64,000 bases of DNA from Litchfieldella qijiaojingensis (GCF_014651875.1 NZ_BMXS01000010.1:72788-136787), one strand, 5' to 3'. Positions 30,023 through 39,620 are shown, counted from the first letter of the stretch. Program-made: numbers and translations. Notes: a model not told the origin generated them from the sequence alone.

Positions 30023-31546
30023 ATGGAATTCCCTGTTCAGACAGCCAACCCGGCCAAAGTCGAAACGGCCTGTCTCGTGGTACCGGTGTTCAAGGACGGA
30101 GACCTGCTGCCGGCCGCCGCCAAGCTCGACGATGCCAGCGAACGGCTCATCGGGCAGTTGATCGAGCGCGGTGATTTCAAGGCCGGGCTTGGCAACGTGC
30201 AACTGATTCCCTTCGCCCCAGGACTCAATGCCGAGCGCCTGTTGCTGGTCGGTCTCGGTGAGCGCGACAAGTGTAACGAAGGCGGCTTCCGTAAGGCAGT
30301 GGACGCGGCCTTCACCGCTCTGGCGGCACTCCCCATCGATGACGCCGCCGTGGCGATGACCGATGTACCGGTCCCCGAACGCGACAGCCGATGGAAGGCC
30401 CGCATGATCGCCGAGTCCGCTCTGCGTGCCATCTACCGTTTCAATGAATTCAAGTCCGAGCCCGACCCCGAGCCTCGACTCGAGCGGGTCACCCTACTGA
30501 TCAGCGAGAACGGCGATTCCACCGACGCCTCGGAGGGAGCGCAGATCGGCGGCGCCATTGGTGAAGGCATCAACTACACCCGCACCCTCGGCAATCTACC
30601 CGGCAACATCTGCACGCCGCGCTATCTGGCCGAACAGGCCGAGCAACTCGGCAAGGCGTCGAAGGGCAAGCTGAACGTCGAGGTACTTGACGAGGAGGCG
30701 CTGGAGAAACTCGGCGCCAACACGCTGCTCTCGGTGGGACGCGGCAGCGCCGAGCCCTCGCGGCTGATCGTGATGCGTTACCAAGGAGCTGACGACGCCG
30801 AGGAGGCTCCCCATGTCCTGATCGGCAAGGGCATCACTTTCGATACCGGCGGCATCTCGCTCAAGCCCGGCGAAAACATGGACGAGATGAAGTTCGACAT
30901 GTGCGGCGCCGCCAGTGTCTTCGGCACCATCAAGGCGGTGCTCGCCATCCGGCCCAAGATCAACCTGGTGGGCATCGTCGCGGCGGCCGAAAACATGCCC
31001 GACGGCTGCGCCACCAAGCCCGGCGACATCATCAAGACCCTAAAAGGCCTATCGGTGGAGGTGCTCAACACCGATGCCGAGGGTCGCCTGGTGCTGTGCG
31101 ACGCACTGACTTATTCCGAACGCTTCGAACCGGCCAGCGTGGTCGATATCGCCACTCTCACCGGTGCCGCCATCATCGCCCTGGGCCACCACGCCACCGG
31201 CCTGCTGTCCAACGACGACGACCTGGCGCTGGATATTCTGGAAGCCGGAGAAACCGCCTGGGACCGGGCCTGGCACCTGCCTTTGTGGGACGAGTACCAG
31301 GAACAGCTCGACTCCAACTTCGCCGACCTGGCCAATATCGGTGGTCGACCGGCAGGCACCATCACCGCCGCCTGCTTTTTGTCACGCTTCGCCGACAAGT
31401 TCCCCTGGGCCCACCTGGACATCGCCGGCACCGCCTGGAACACCGGCAAGCAGAAGGGCGCTACCGGCCGTCCGGTAGGGCTGCTGACCCAGTACTTGCT
31501 CGATCGCGCCCAGGATACGACCGTCACCGAAGGTGAAACAGACTGA
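30023..31546 (+). CDS. pepA: Leucyl aminopeptidase
   Basis: PepA is a hexameric two-metal M17 aminopeptidase; in E. coli it also binds DNA for carAB control and Xer recombination. ATG 30023 gives 507 residues. The catalytic part shows VLIGKGITFDTGGISLKPG, MDEMKFDMCGAASVFG and VEVLNTDAEGRLVLCDALTY, all metal-ligand or active-site segments. It ends just before a strong terminator. Confidence 0.97.
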   Translation: MEFPVQTANPAKVETACLVVPVFKDGDLLPAAAKLDDASERLIGQLIERGDFKAGLGNVQLIPFAPGLNAERLLLVGLGERDKCNEGGFRKAVDAAFTALAALPIDDAAVAMTDVPVPERDSRWKARMIAESALRAIYRFNEFKSEPDPEPRLERVTLLISENGDSTDASEGAQIGGAIGEGINYTRTLGNLPGNICTPRYLAEQAEQLGKASKGKLNVEVLDEEALEKLGANTLLSVGRGSAEPSRLIVMRYQGADDAEEAPHVLIGKGITFDTGGISLKPGENMDEMKFDMCGAASVFGTIKAVLAIRPKINLVGIVAAAENMPDGCATKPGDIIKTLKGLSVEVLNTDAEGRLVLCDALTYSERFEPASVVDIATLTGAAIIALGHHATGLLSNDDDLALDILEAGETAWDRAWHLPLWDEYQEQLDSNFADLANIGGRPAGTITAACFLSRFADKFPWAHLDIAGTAWNTGKQKGATGRPVGLLTQYLLDRAQDTTVTEGETD

Positions 31547-31554
31547 GCCAGCCT

Positions 31555-31580
31555 GGCCACCCGCCGCTGGGCGGGTGGCC
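31555..31580 (+). terminator. Terminator after pepA
   Basis: An 11-base perfect stem (GGCCACCCGCC 31555-31565 with 31570-31580) and a 4-base loop, 8 bases after the pepA stop. No T tract follows; a heptamer repeat begins 6 bases later. Confidence 0.7.
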
Positions 31581-31586
31581 CCCATC

Positions 31587-31638
31587 AGCTCGAAGCTCGA
31601 AGCTCGAAGCTCGAAGCTCGAAGCTCGAAGCTCGAAGC
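31587..31638. repeat. Heptanucleotide tandem repeat (AGCTCGA, 7 copies)
   Basis: Seven exact copies of AGCTCGA run from 31587 to 31635, followed by a partial AGC. They sit between the pepA terminator and the holC ribosome site, 10 bases from the start codon. Such a perfect array is prone to slippage, so its length probably differs among strains. Confidence 0.9.
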
Positions 31639-31645
31639 CAGGACC

Positions 31646-32086
31646 ATGACACAGATCGATTTCTATATCCTCCCCGACACCACCCTCGAGGCACGGCTTG
31701 ACTTCGCCTGCCGACTGGCGGAAACCATCCATCGCAAGGGCTACCGGTTGCACCTGCACACCGAGAACGAAAGCATGGCCCGCGAGTTGGACGACAAGCT
31801 GTGGACCTTCCGCCCCGACAGCTACTTGCCCCATGCCTTGCTGGATAGCGACATGGCGGCGGACGTCCCGGTAACGTTGGGCTGGCAGGGTCCGCCAGAG
31901 CCCGGTGTCAATGCCATGCTCAACCTTCACCCGCAAATTCCCGAGTGGTTTTCGCACTTCGAGCGTGTCGCCGAGATCATCAACCAGCATCAAGACGTAC
32001 TGACCACCAAGCGCGAGTGCTGGCAGACCTACAAGAAGCGCGGCTATCCGGTCACCGCCCACAAACTGCCTGCCCAGGACAGTTGA
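31646..32086 (+). CDS. holC: DNA polymerase III subunit chi
   Basis: HolC links the clamp loader to single-strand binding protein in the replisome. The 146-residue product begins with TQIDFYILPDTTLEARLDFACRLAE and contains VTLGWQGPP and VNAMLNLHPQIPEWF, typical of chi. The gene order pepA-holC-valS is conserved in gammaproteobacteria. The upstream heptamer array separates its ribosome site (AGGA) from the pepA terminator. Confidence 0.95.
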   Translation: MTQIDFYILPDTTLEARLDFACRLAETIHRKGYRLHLHTENESMARELDDKLWTFRPDSYLPHALLDSDMAADVPVTLGWQGPPEPGVNAMLNLHPQIPEWFSHFERVAEIINQHQDVLTTKRECWQTYKKRGYPVTAHKLPAQDS

Positions 32087-32095
32087 GCAGGCGCC

Positions 32096-32124
32096 ATGAC
32101 GCTGACGGCGTCAAACGGTATAAT
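32096..32124 (+). promoter_or_regulatory. Probable sigma-70 promoter for valS
   Basis: ATGACG at 32096-32101 and a perfect TATAAT at 32119-32124 are separated by 17 bases. Transcription would start near 32131 and give a leader of about 125 bases that contains the short repeat at 32165-32216. Confidence 0.7.
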
Positions 32125-32164
32125 CGGACCCATTTCCGATAACGTCACATTTGCCAGACACCAC

Positions 32165-32216
32165 TAGGGTTTGTCCGAAAAGTCGCCAAACGCAGGCAGT
32201 TTTCAGACAACGCCTA
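32165..32216. repeat. Internally deleted copy (A) of the hairpin element family
   Basis: These 52 bases keep the two ends of the ~145-bp element seen at 36572, 41504 and 45900: TAGGGTTTGTCCGAAAAGTC at one end and GGCAGTTTTCAGACAACGCC at the other, with the whole hairpin core missing. CTAG stands at both ends, which looks like a 4-base target duplication. It lies inside the likely valS leader. Confidence 0.7.
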
Positions 32217-32256
32217 GGGCGAAAGTCGCCTTCTAGCTTGCAGAGCCATCGAGCCC

Positions 32257-35106
32257 ATGGAAAAAACGTATCAACCCGAACAGATCGAAACCCGCTGGTA
32301 CGAGCGCTGGGAAGCCGATAACCGCTTCGCGCCGAGCGGTTCCGGCACTCCCTACTCGATCATGATTCCGCCGCCCAACGTCACTGGCAGCCTGCACATG
32401 GGTCATGCCTTCCAGGATACCATCATGGATACCCTGATCCGCTGGCGGCGCATGCAGGGACGAAACACCCTGTGGCAAGTAGGTACCGACCACGCCGGTA
32501 TCGCGACGCAAATGCTGGTGGAGCGCAAGTTGGCCGCCGAAACAGGTCAGTCGCGCCACGATCTGGGGCGCGAGGCGTTCATCGACAAGGTCTGGGAGTG
32601 GAAGCGCGAATCCGGCGACCATATCACTCGCCAGTTGCGGCGCATGGGGGCTAGTGTCGACTGGTCTCGCGAACGCTTCACCATGGACGATGGCTTCTAC
32701 AAGGCAGTACAGGAAGTCTTCGTACGCCTGCACGACGAGGGCCTGATATACCGCGGCAAGCGTCTGGTCAACTGGGATCCGACCCTGCATACCGCCATCT
32801 CCGATCTCGAAGTGGAGAACCGCGACCAGCAGGGCCAATTCTGGCATTTTCGTTATCCGTTGGCCGACGGCGTGGCCACCGACGATGGCAAGAATCATCT
32901 GGTGGTCGCCACTACCCGCCCCGAGACCATGCTCGGCGACACCGGCGTGGCGGTAAATCCCGAGGATCCGCGCTACGCCTCGCTGATCGGCAAGTTCATC
33001 GAACTGCCGCTGGTCGGCCGCCGTATCCCTATCGTCGCCGACGAGCACGCCGACATGGAGAAAGGCTCGGGCTGCGTGAAGGTCACCCCGGCGCATGACT
33101 TCAACGACTACGAGGTCGGCAAGCGCCAGGGCCATGTGCTGATCAATGTCATGACACCGGATGCCAGGATTCGAGAGACCGCCGAGATCTTCGACCTGCA
33201 GGGCCGCCCGCGCCCCGACGTCGACCCCAGTCTGCCGACCAAATATGCTGGCCTGGATCGTTTCGAGGCCAGGAAGCTGATCGTTGCCGACATGGAAGCA
33301 CTGGGCCTGCTCGAACAGATCGAAACGGTCAGCAATACCCTGCCCTACGGCGACCGTTCGGGAGACGTCATCGAGCCACTGCTGACGGATCAGTGGTTCG
33401 TGGCCGTAGAGAGTCTTGCCAAGCCCGCCATCGAAGCGGTCGAGAATGGCGATATCGAGTTCGTGCCCAAAAATTACGAGAACATGTACTTCGCCTGGAT
33501 GCGCGACCTTCAGGACTGGTGCATCTCGCGTCAGCTTTGGTGGGGGCACCGCATTCCGGCCTGGTACGATGCCGATGGCAATGTCTACGTGGCGCGTACC
33601 GAGAGCGAGGCACGCAAGAAGTACGGCCTGAACTCCGACCTGGCCCTGACCCAGGACGAGGACGTCCTCGACACCTGGTTCAGCTCGGGGCTGTGGACCT
33701 TCGGCACCCTGGGCTGGCCGGAGAAGACCGAGGACCTGGCGGCCTTCCATCCTTCCAGCGTGCTGGTCACCGGCTTCGATATTATCTTCTTCTGGGTCGC
33801 GCGGATGATCATGCTGACCCTGAAGTTCACCGGCGAGGTGCCGTTCAAGCAGGTCTACGTGCACGGCCTGGTACGCGACACCCATGGACACAAGATGTCC
33901 AAGTCCAAAGGTAACGTGCTCGACCCCATCGACCTGATCGATGGCATCGACCTGGACTCGCTGGTCGAGAAGCGCACCGGCAACATGATGCAGCCGCAGA
34001 AGGCCAAGGCGATCGCCAAGGCCACCCGCGACGACTTCCCCGAGGGTATCGAGCCTCACGGTACCGACGCCCTGCGCTACACCTTCCTGTCGCTGGCCAC
34101 TACCGGGCGCGACATCAAGTTCGACATGGGGCGCCTCGACGGCTACCGCAATTTCTGCAACAAGCTGTGGAACGCCTCGCGTTACGTGCTGATGAACACC
34201 GAAGGTCAGGACACCGGCACCGGCGATGAACCGGTGGTACTGTCGTTGGCCGATCGCTGGATCGTCTCGCGCCTGCAGCAGACCGAGGCACAGGTCACCA
34301 AGTCACTGGAAGAGTACCGTTTCGACCAAGCCTCTCAGGCGCTCTACGAGTTCGTCTGGAACGAGTACTGCGACTGGTATCTGGAACTCTCCAAGCCGGT
34401 ACTATGGGACGACAACGCCAGCATCGAGGCCAAGCGCGGCACACGCCGTACCCTGGTGCGGGTCCTGGAAGCCGTGCTGCGCCTGGCACACCCGATGATG
34501 CCCTACATCAGCGAGGAGATCTGGCAGCGGGTGGCACCGTTGGCCGGCAAGGCACGCGGAGACGGAAGCGAGTCGATCATGACCCAACCCTGGCCGCTAC
34601 CCGAAGAGGACAAGATCGACGAGGCCGCGACCCGCGATATCGAATGGCTCAAGGGGGTGATCATCGCGGTGCGTAACATCCGCGCCGAGATGAATATCGC
34701 TCCCGGCAAGTTACTGGATGTGTTGCTGACCAAGGGCGCCGCCGCCGATCGTGAGCGCTTGGAGGCCAACCGCCTGTTCCTGGCCAAGCTGGCCAAGCTG
34801 CAAAGCGCTAGTTGGCTCGACGACCCCGAGCAGGCGCCGCTTTCTGCAACGCAATTGGTCGGCGAGATGGAAGTGCTGGTGCCGATGGCCGACCTGATCG
34901 ACAAGGATTCCGAGCTGGCACGCCTGGGCAAGGAAATCGACAAGCAGGACAAACTGATCAATGGCATAGAGAAGAAGCTCGGCAACGAGAGCTTCGTGGC
35001 CAAGGCCCCAGAGGCGGTGGTACAGAAGGAGCGTGACAAGCTGGCTGAATTCCAGGCCTCGCGCCGGGTACTGGTCGAGCAACGCGACAAGATCGCCGCG
35101 TTGTAG
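32257..35106 (+). CDS. valS: Valine--tRNA ligase
   Basis: ValS charges tRNA-Val. The 949-residue product contains the class I HIGH-type motif in [14 protein letters not shown] (about 38-51) and KMSKS in [13 protein letters not shown] (about 548-560). Between them are the editing (CP1) domain, with [15 protein letters not shown], and [20 protein letters not shown]. An anticodon-binding domain and a C-terminal coiled coil ([20 protein letters not shown]) follow. It is preceded by a good promoter. Confidence 0.98.
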   Translation: MEKTYQPEQIETRWYERWEADNRFAPSGSGTPYSIMIPPPNVTGSLHMGHAFQDTIMDTLIRWRRMQGRNTLWQVGTDHAGIATQMLVERKLAAETGQSRHDLGREAFIDKVWEWKRESGDHITRQLRRMGASVDWSRERFTMDDGFYKAVQEVFVRLHDEGLIYRGKRLVNWDPTLHTAISDLEVENRDQQGQFWHFRYPLADGVATDDGKNHLVVATTRPETMLGDTGVAVNPEDPRYASLIGKFIELPLVGRRIPIVADEHADMEKGSGCVKVTPAHDFNDYEVGKRQGHVLINVMTPDARIRETAEIFDLQGRPRPDVDPSLPTKYAGLDRFEARKLIVADMEALGLLEQIETVSNTLPYGDRSGDVIEPLLTDQWFVAVESLAKPAIEAVENGDIEFVPKNYENMYFAWMRDLQDWCISRQLWWGHRIPAWYDADGNVYVARTESEARKKYGLNSDLALTQDEDVLDTWFSSGLWTFGTLGWPEKTEDLAAFHPSSVLVTGFDIIFFWVARMIMLTLKFTGEVPFKQVYVHGLVRDTHGHKMSKSKGNVLDPIDLIDGIDLDSLVEKRTGNMMQPQKAKAIAKATRDDFPEGIEPHGTDALRYTFLSLATTGRDIKFDMGRLDGYRNFCNKLWNASRYVLMNTEGQDTGTGDEPVVLSLADRWIVSRLQQTEAQVTKSLEEYRFDQASQALYEFVWNEYCDWYLELSKPVLWDDNASIEAKRGTRRTLVRVLEAVLRLAHPMMPYISEEIWQRVAPLAGKARGDGSESIMTQPWPLPEEDKIDEAATRDIEWLKGVIIAVRNIRAEMNIAPGKLLDVLLTKGAAADRERLEANRLFLAKLAKLQSASWLDDPEQAPLSATQLVGEMEVLVPMADLIDKDSELARLGKEIDKQDKLINGIEKKLGNESFVAKAPEAVVQKERDKLAEFQASRRVLVEQRDKIAAL

Positions 35107-35128
35107 ATCAATTGTGATCGAGAACAGG

Positions 35129-35150
35129 AAGAGGGCTTATACGCCCTCTT
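35129..35150 (+). terminator. Terminator after valS
   Basis: Eight-base stem (AAGAGGGC 35129-35136 with GCCCTCTT 35143-35150) and a 6-base loop, 22 bases after the valS stop. Confidence 0.8.
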
Positions 35151-35178
35151 TACTACCAAGCTGGGTCAAAAAAGTTAC

Positions 35179-35221
35179 AAAACGCTGTTCTGCTAGACGA
35201 TTTTCGCTAGAATAGCGTTTT
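35179..35221. promoter_or_regulatory. Inverted repeat overlapping the likely promoter of the LpxT-like gene
   Basis: Thirteen-base arms (AAAACGCTGTTCT 35179-35191 and AGAATAGCGTTTT 35209-35221) pair with one G-T wobble around a 17-base spacer. A -10-like TAGAAT (35208-35213) lies in the right arm. It could be an operator, or a second terminator for valS, since a T run follows the right arm. Confidence 0.5.
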
Positions 35222-35245
35222 CTTGTTCACGTTTCGGTCCCGCTC

Positions 35246-35980
35246 ATGCCTGTTTCTCACCCCTCGATTTCGCTACCGCGCACCCTGTTCTACAACCTGC
35301 TCGGCATCGCTTTGGTGCTGAGCTGGTGGTCGCCAAATATTCTCATCTGGGAGTACCTGGATGATGCCATTTTCTTCACCACCAACGCCTGGCTGCACGA
35401 CGCCAACACGTTGTGGGTGGCGATCGTGGCGCTACTCAACAACAGGCTGTTCGATGTGGGCAGCATGCTGTTGCTGTTGGGGCTCTTCGTGTGGGCCATG
35501 GCCCGCGACCCGGTACGCGAACATCGACTACTGCGCTGGGGCGGCATCGGCATCACCATGCTGCTTACCGCTGGGCTCCTCAACCGGGCGGTACGCTATG
35601 CCATTTCCTATACCCACCCCAGCCCAACGTTGGTCTACGACAACACCAACCTGCTCACCGACTTGGTCGATTTCTCGACCAAAGCGGTCTCAAGCAATAG
35701 CTTCCCGGGCGATCACGGAATGATGCTGATGCTGTTCACGGCCTTCCTATGGCGTTTCTCCGGCCGTACCGTCGGACTGGTCAGTGCGCTGTGTGTGGTC
35801 ATCCTCAGCGCTCCACGGATATTGGGAGGTGCCCATTGGTTCAGCGATGTCTATATGGGCGCATTGGCGATCAGCCTGGTGGCACTGCCCTGGGTATTGT
35901 GTACGCCGGTGGCACCGGCGGTTGCCCTACGTATCACTGACATCCTGATTCGGACCAAGCAGCGGCTACCGATTGCCTGA
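35246..35980 (+). CDS. PAP2-family phosphatase, LpxT-like
   Basis: The 244-residue membrane protein has about five or six helices and the PAP2 acid phosphatase signature: LLNRAVRYAIS (motif 1 region), SNSFPGDHGMMLMLF (motif 2, catalytic His) and SAPRILGGAHWFSDVYMG (motif 3 with His and Asp). The spacing and PGDH form match E. coli LpxT, which moves phosphate from undecaprenyl pyrophosphate to lipid A. A role as a general undecaprenyl-pyrophosphate phosphatase is also possible. Confidence 0.8.
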   Translation: MPVSHPSISLPRTLFYNLLGIALVLSWWSPNILIWEYLDDAIFFTTNAWLHDANTLWVAIVALLNNRLFDVGSMLLLLGLFVWAMARDPVREHRLLRWGGIGITMLLTAGLLNRAVRYAISYTHPSPTLVYDNTNLLTDLVDFSTKAVSSNSFPGDHGMMLMLFTAFLWRFSGRTVGLVSALCVVILSAPRILGGAHWFSDVYMGALAISLVALPWVLCTPVAPAVALRITDILIRTKQRLPIA

Positions 35981-35990
35981 GCCCTGAACG

Positions 35991-36022
35991 CAAGCGCGCC
36001 GCTGTGCCCCTCGGCGCGCTTG
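35991..36022 (+). terminator. Terminator after the LpxT-like gene
   Basis: Ten-base stem (CAAGCGCGCC 35991-36000 with GGCGCGCTTG 36013-36022) and a 12-base loop. It lies between convergent genes (the META lipoprotein ends at 36042) and may work in both directions. Confidence 0.75.
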
Positions 36023-36041
36023 GGTTGATCTGCGCTACCCT

Positions 36042-36500
36042 CTAGCGGGCACTGGTTCTCTGAAAGCCCCCCAACACTCTGCTATCACGACCAAAGAACA
36101 CCAAGCGGTCCTTATCGATCAGAAAGCGGTAGGCATTCTCCAACAGGGTCGTGACACGCTGGGCCTCGGCAAGATTGGCGCAGGCCATGCGTGTCGACGC
36201 AAGGTTCTCGATGCGAATGCGATTGCCGTCGTCGAGGCTCACCTGGCCATTGAGCCGATTGCAGCCGTCGTTGCCCGTCAGATGGAGCGCCTCGCCGTTC
36301 GGTACCACCTCGAACCAGGCGGGTTCGTTTCCGGCCCAGTGCTCATCGGTACCGATCAGGATCAATTGCCAGCGGGGGCCAACGACCGGGGATTCCACCG
36401 CCACCTGAGCCTGTTGACGTTGTGGCACCGGCGTGGAAGAGCCTGCACAGCCGGCGAGCAGCACCGCCACGAGCCCAAGTGCTACCCAGGACCCTTTCAT
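36042..36500 (-). CDS. META/HslJ-domain lipoprotein
   Basis: The 152-residue product has a lipoprotein signal (VAVLLAGC) and a META domain recognised by AGNEPAWFEVVPNGEALHLTG, NDGCNRLNGQVSLD and STRMACANLAEAQRVTTLLENA. HslJ-type META proteins are linked to stress and novobiocin resistance, with unknown biochemistry. ATG 36500 is preferred since GGGAG lies 8 bases upstream; an in-frame ATG at 36506 is too close to it. Confidence 0.82.
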   Translation of the reverse strand: MKGSWVALGLVAVLLAGCAGSSTPVPQRQQAQVAVESPVVGPRWQLILIGTDEHWAGNEPAWFEVVPNGEALHLTGNDGCNRLNGQVSLDDGNRIRIENLASTRMACANLAEAQRVTTLLENAYRFLIDKDRLVFFGRDSRVLGGFQRTSAR

Positions 36501-36571
36501 TGTCATGTCTCCCTTCTACATGGTGTCGCGCGACAGAGTGCCGCAACTTGCCGTGGATGGCCAGCACCTCA

Positions 36572-36716
36572 AGGCTTTGTCCGAAAACTGCCTGCGCTTG
36601 CCCATACGGCGTTAAAAATCAGCTCAAAATACTCATTTACACCCACGTAAACTCCGCTTTTTCGCTGATTTTTGCCTTGTCTGATCATCGCTCGGCGATT
36701 TTTCGGACAAACCCTA
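36572..36716 (-). mobile_element. Hairpin element, copy B (MITE-like, 145 bp)
   Basis: Read on the minus strand it begins TAGGGTTTGTCCGAAAA and ends TTTTCGGACAAAGCC, giving near-perfect terminal inverted repeats. Inside are nested stems: TTTAC/GTAAA (36636-36640 with 36647-36651) and AAAAATCAGC/GCTGATTTTT (36614-36623 with 36664-36673). It is nearly identical to copy D. Its TAG end is the stop codon of the diguanylate cyclase gene. No coding capacity. Confidence 0.75.
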
Positions 36717-37838
36717 GTCGCCCGCGACACGTACCGCCGCACTGCCCCCGGCATACGCCGCCACCTCTTCCCCGCCTTCGATCACCAGCTGGTCGCGTCC
36801 CGATGACTTGGCGAGATACAGACGCCGATCGGCCAGTTCCACCAGGTCACGCAATGTCGTGACCTCATGAGACTGCGCCAGCCCCATGGAAAGCGTCACC
36901 GGCAGGGTCAGGGCATCGAGTCGACAGGGTTGCTCGGCCAGTCTGTGGCGCAACCGCAGCGCCCCAGACTGCGCCTCGCGGGTACAGGTGCGAGGCAACA
37001 GCACCAGGAATTCCTCGCCGCCGACCCGGCCGATGCAGTCGCTATCGCGCAGCGTCTTGTCCAACAAACGCGCCAAGTGACGCAATACTTGGTCGCCGGC
37101 ACTATGGCCATGAGTGTCGTTGATGGATTTGAAATGATCGGCGTCGAGCAGCAACAGGCTGAAATCGATGCCACGCTGCCACAAGGCTTCAGCCTGCGTA
37201 AAGATGGCGCGTCGATTGAAGACGCCGGTCAAGGAGTCGTGACTGGCATCGGTACGAAAGCGCAGCTCGGTGCGTTCGGTGATGAAATGCATCTGCAGGA
37301 TGATGCAAGTGAAGAGGGTCCCGGCGCAGGCCAGGTTCAACGAATGCAAAACCTTCAGTGCATCACCGCCATGTGGCCAGATGCCCATCCGCCCATAGAG
37401 CCAATTGACCGAGATCAACGACAACGCCAACAGCGACAGGACCAGCAGCAGTTTGATGTGGCGCCGCATTTCGCTGATCAGGATTTCGAACAGCACTATG
37501 AAGAAGTAATATTCGAAACCGGTATGCTGGCCCATCAACATTCCGCCAAGAGTAATCAGCGATATGTTCGCCAGCACCTTGAGCAGTAGGGCCAGGGTGA
37601 AATGGTGGCGGCGGTGCAACAAGATGGCCACCAGATTGGTGACGATACAAAGCGAATTGACGAGTTGCAGCAACGAACTGTCGAGCCAGTGGATCACCGG
37701 TACGAAGGAGATATGCGCCAGGATGGCGAACAAGTAGATCTGCATGAAGACCTGATAGGTTCGCTGACGCTCGACCGCCAGTTCAGCCGGAGGGCGCATC
37801 AACTTCAACCAGCTACGCTGGAGGACGCGATGAAACAT
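36714..37838 (-). CDS. Membrane diguanylate cyclase (GGDEF)
   Basis: GGDEF enzymes make cyclic di-GMP. ATG 37838, with GAGGA upstream, gives 374 residues. About six membrane helices (about 28-185) form the sensor, followed by the GGDEF domain with DSLTGVFNRRAIF, LDADHFKSINDTHGHSAGD and the active-site GGEEF at 273-277. An inhibitory I-site RDSD at 264-267 lies exactly five residues before GGEEF, so product inhibition is likely. The stop codon TAG is the terminal TAG of element B. Confidence 0.93.
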   Translation of the reverse strand: MFHRVLQRSWLKLMRPPAELAVERQRTYQVFMQIYLFAILAHISFVPVIHWLDSSLLQLVNSLCIVTNLVAILLHRRHHFTLALLLKVLANISLITLGGMLMGQHTGFEYYFFIVLFEILISEMRRHIKLLLVLSLLALSLISVNWLYGRMGIWPHGGDALKVLHSLNLACAGTLFTCIILQMHFITERTELRFRTDASHDSLTGVFNRRAIFTQAEALWQRGIDFSLLLLDADHFKSINDTHGHSAGDQVLRHLARLLDKTLRDSDCIGRVGGEEFLVLLPRTCTREAQSGALRLRHRLAEQPCRLDALTLPVTLSMGLAQSHEVTTLRDLVELADRRLYLAKSSGRDQLVIEGGEEVAAYAGGSAAVRVAGD

Positions 37839-38027
37839 GGATATCCTCGTGTCGTGCCATGGCCAATAGCCTTGCGGGTCCACAGGCCACATTGACCCTC
37901 GACTCGACCGGCCCATCATCCCGAATCGCCCCGCCTCGCTAGGTTATCGGCTGCGATTCGGATAACTTTCAATCTTGGCAGTGGATATCCATGCCCCGAA
38001 CCTTCACCCCCTCAAGGAGAGAGCCCA

Positions 38028-38432
38028 ATGCTTAACGCCCTGCATAACGATGCCCTGGGAAAACTGATCCTGCGCCTGACCGTCGGTGGCCTGATGCTCT
38101 TCCATGGCATCGCCAAGTTGCTCAACCCCGAGAGCCTCAACTGGATCGGCGGTTTGCTGGCGGATTATGGTCTACCATCCTTTCTGGCTTACGGCGCACT
38201 GATCGGCGAGGTGTTAGGCCCCCTGATGGCGATCGTCGGCTGGCAGGCTCGACTAGGAGGGCTTCTGATGGCCATCAACATGCTGGTGGCGATTACCCTG
38301 GTGCATAGCCACCAGATATTCACGCTGGCCGACAGCGGCGGTTGGGCCCTGGAACTACAAGGCCTGTTCCTGCTCGGTGCCGTCTCCATCGTGTTCCTCG
38401 GTAGCGGGCGCATGGCCTACCGTCCGGACTGA
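38028..38432 (+). CDS. DoxX family membrane protein
   Basis: The 134-residue product begins at ATG 38028 after AAGGAGAG and shows four hydrophobic helices. The family pattern is LILRLTVGGLMLFHGIAKL, GALIGEVLGPLMAIVGW and ALELQGLFLLGAVSIVFLG. DoxX proteins are inner-membrane proteins of varied function, some linked to thiosulfate or redox stress. It converges on gloA. Confidence 0.88.
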   Translation: MLNALHNDALGKLILRLTVGGLMLFHGIAKLLNPESLNWIGGLLADYGLPSFLAYGALIGEVLGPLMAIVGWQARLGGLLMAINMLVAITLVHSHQIFTLADSGGWALELQGLFLLGAVSIVFLGSGRMAYRPD

Positions 38433-38439
38433 TGGCTCA

Positions 38440-38880
38440 CTACCAGGTACCGGTGTTCTCCATCGAAGCCCATGGCTCTTTAGGGGGCAGAGGGTCGCCA
38501 TCCTGAAGCAGTTCGATGGAGATGCCGTCCGGCGAGCGCACGAAGGCCATGTGCCCGTCACGAGGCGGTCGGTTGATGGTCACCCCATTGCGCTGGAGCC
38601 TATCGCACAAGGCATAGATATTGTTGACGCGGTAGGCCAGGTGCCCGAAGTTGCGCCCTCCCGTGTACTCCTCGGGATCCCAGTTATAGGTCAGCTCGAG
38701 CATCGGTGTACGAGTTTCGTGGGCACTGATCTCGTCCTCGGGCGCAGCGAGAAAGACCAGCGTGAAACGCCCCTTCTCGTTATCCTTGCGCTCCATCTCG
38801 AGCATTCCCAACAGATCGCAGTAGAAGTACAGCGAGTCCTCGAGGTCGCTGACGCGAACCATGGTGTGCAGGTATTGCAT
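38440..38880 (-). CDS. gloA: Lactoylglutathione lyase-like VOC protein (glyoxalase I)
   Basis: GloA isomerises the methylglyoxal-glutathione hemithioacetal. The 146-residue protein shows [46 protein letters not shown] and [18 protein letters not shown]. The metal ligands are His near the start, Glu in LELTYN, His in FGHLAY and Glu in SIELLQ. The TYNWD stretch is typical of genuine GloA rather than generic VOC proteins. Confidence 0.9.
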   Translation of the reverse strand: MQYLHTMVRVSDLEDSLYFYCDLLGMLEMERKDNEKGRFTLVFLAAPEDEISAHETRTPMLELTYNWDPEEYTGGRNFGHLAYRVNNIYALCDRLQRNGVTINRPPRDGHMAFVRSPDGISIELLQDGDPLPPKEPWASMENTGTW

Positions 38881-39050
38881 GGCAGGGTTCCTCCTTCGAG
38901 TCGCCAGACAGGGATCGCGTTGTCATCGACGCGGCCGGGTGAAGGTCTTGTGAGAGAGTATCATCATGATGGCATACTCTATGGTTTCGAGACCGCAAGG
39001 TCATCTTGGCAGTCTCCCATTCCGGCTACCAACTTCCATAGGAGCCCCCG

Positions 39051-39584
39051 ATGGCCGACTATTGCGACCAGGCCCCCGACCATCCGTTCCATGGCCCTTA
39101 CCATGACCGGGAATATGGTTTCCCGGTCAACGACGACGCCGTACTGTTCGAACGTTTGATCCTGGAAATCAATCAGGCCGGACTGTCATGGCTGACGGTG
39201 TTGAAGAAGCGCTCAGCATTCCAGGCAGCCTTCGCGGGATTCGACATCGACCGAGTCGCCGCCTACAACGACAGCGATCGAGCGCGCTTGCTCGACGATG
39301 CCAGCATCATTCGCAATCGTCTGAAGGTCGACGCCACCATCCACAACGCCCAAGTCATCAAGTCACTGCAAGCGGAGCACGGCAGTTTCCATGCCTGGCT
39401 CGAGGCACACCACCCCTTGCCACTTGGCGACTGGGTCAAGCTGTTCAAGCGCACCTTCCGCTTCACCGGTCCCGAGATCGTCAATGAATTCCTGATGAGT
39501 ACCGGCTACCTACCCGGCGCTCATCGCGATGACTGCCCGGTGCAGGCGAGGATTCTGGCCAGCGGACCACCCTGGGCACGCTGA
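39051..39584 (+). CDS. tag: DNA-3-methyladenine glycosylase I
   Basis: Tag excises N3-methyladenine from alkylated DNA. The 177-residue product contains the family blocks YHDREYGFPVNDDAVLFERL, INQAGLSWLTVLKKRSAFQAAF and KRTFRFTGPEIVNEFLMSTGY. The N-terminal cysteine and C-terminal His/Cys that bind zinc in E. coli Tag appear as YCDQ and AHRDDC. It is divergent from gloA. Confidence 0.92.
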   Translation: MADYCDQAPDHPFHGPYHDREYGFPVNDDAVLFERLILEINQAGLSWLTVLKKRSAFQAAFAGFDIDRVAAYNDSDRARLLDDASIIRNRLKVDATIHNAQVIKSLQAEHGSFHAWLEAHHPLPLGDWVKLFKRTFRFTGPEIVNEFLMSTGYLPGAHRDDCPVQARILASGPPWAR

Positions 39585-39620
39585 GAGACGACGCAAGCTC
39601 CCCAAGGAGGCAGAGGAAGG

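Noticed and set aside
31587-31638. Possible CRISPR array
   Set aside because: The repeats are 7-bp units with no spacers; it is a simple tandem repeat and no cas gene is present.
32233-34059. A 608-codon open frame antisense to valS
   Set aside because: It is the mirror of a GC-rich gene; valS is unambiguous and the antisense protein has no recognisable domain.
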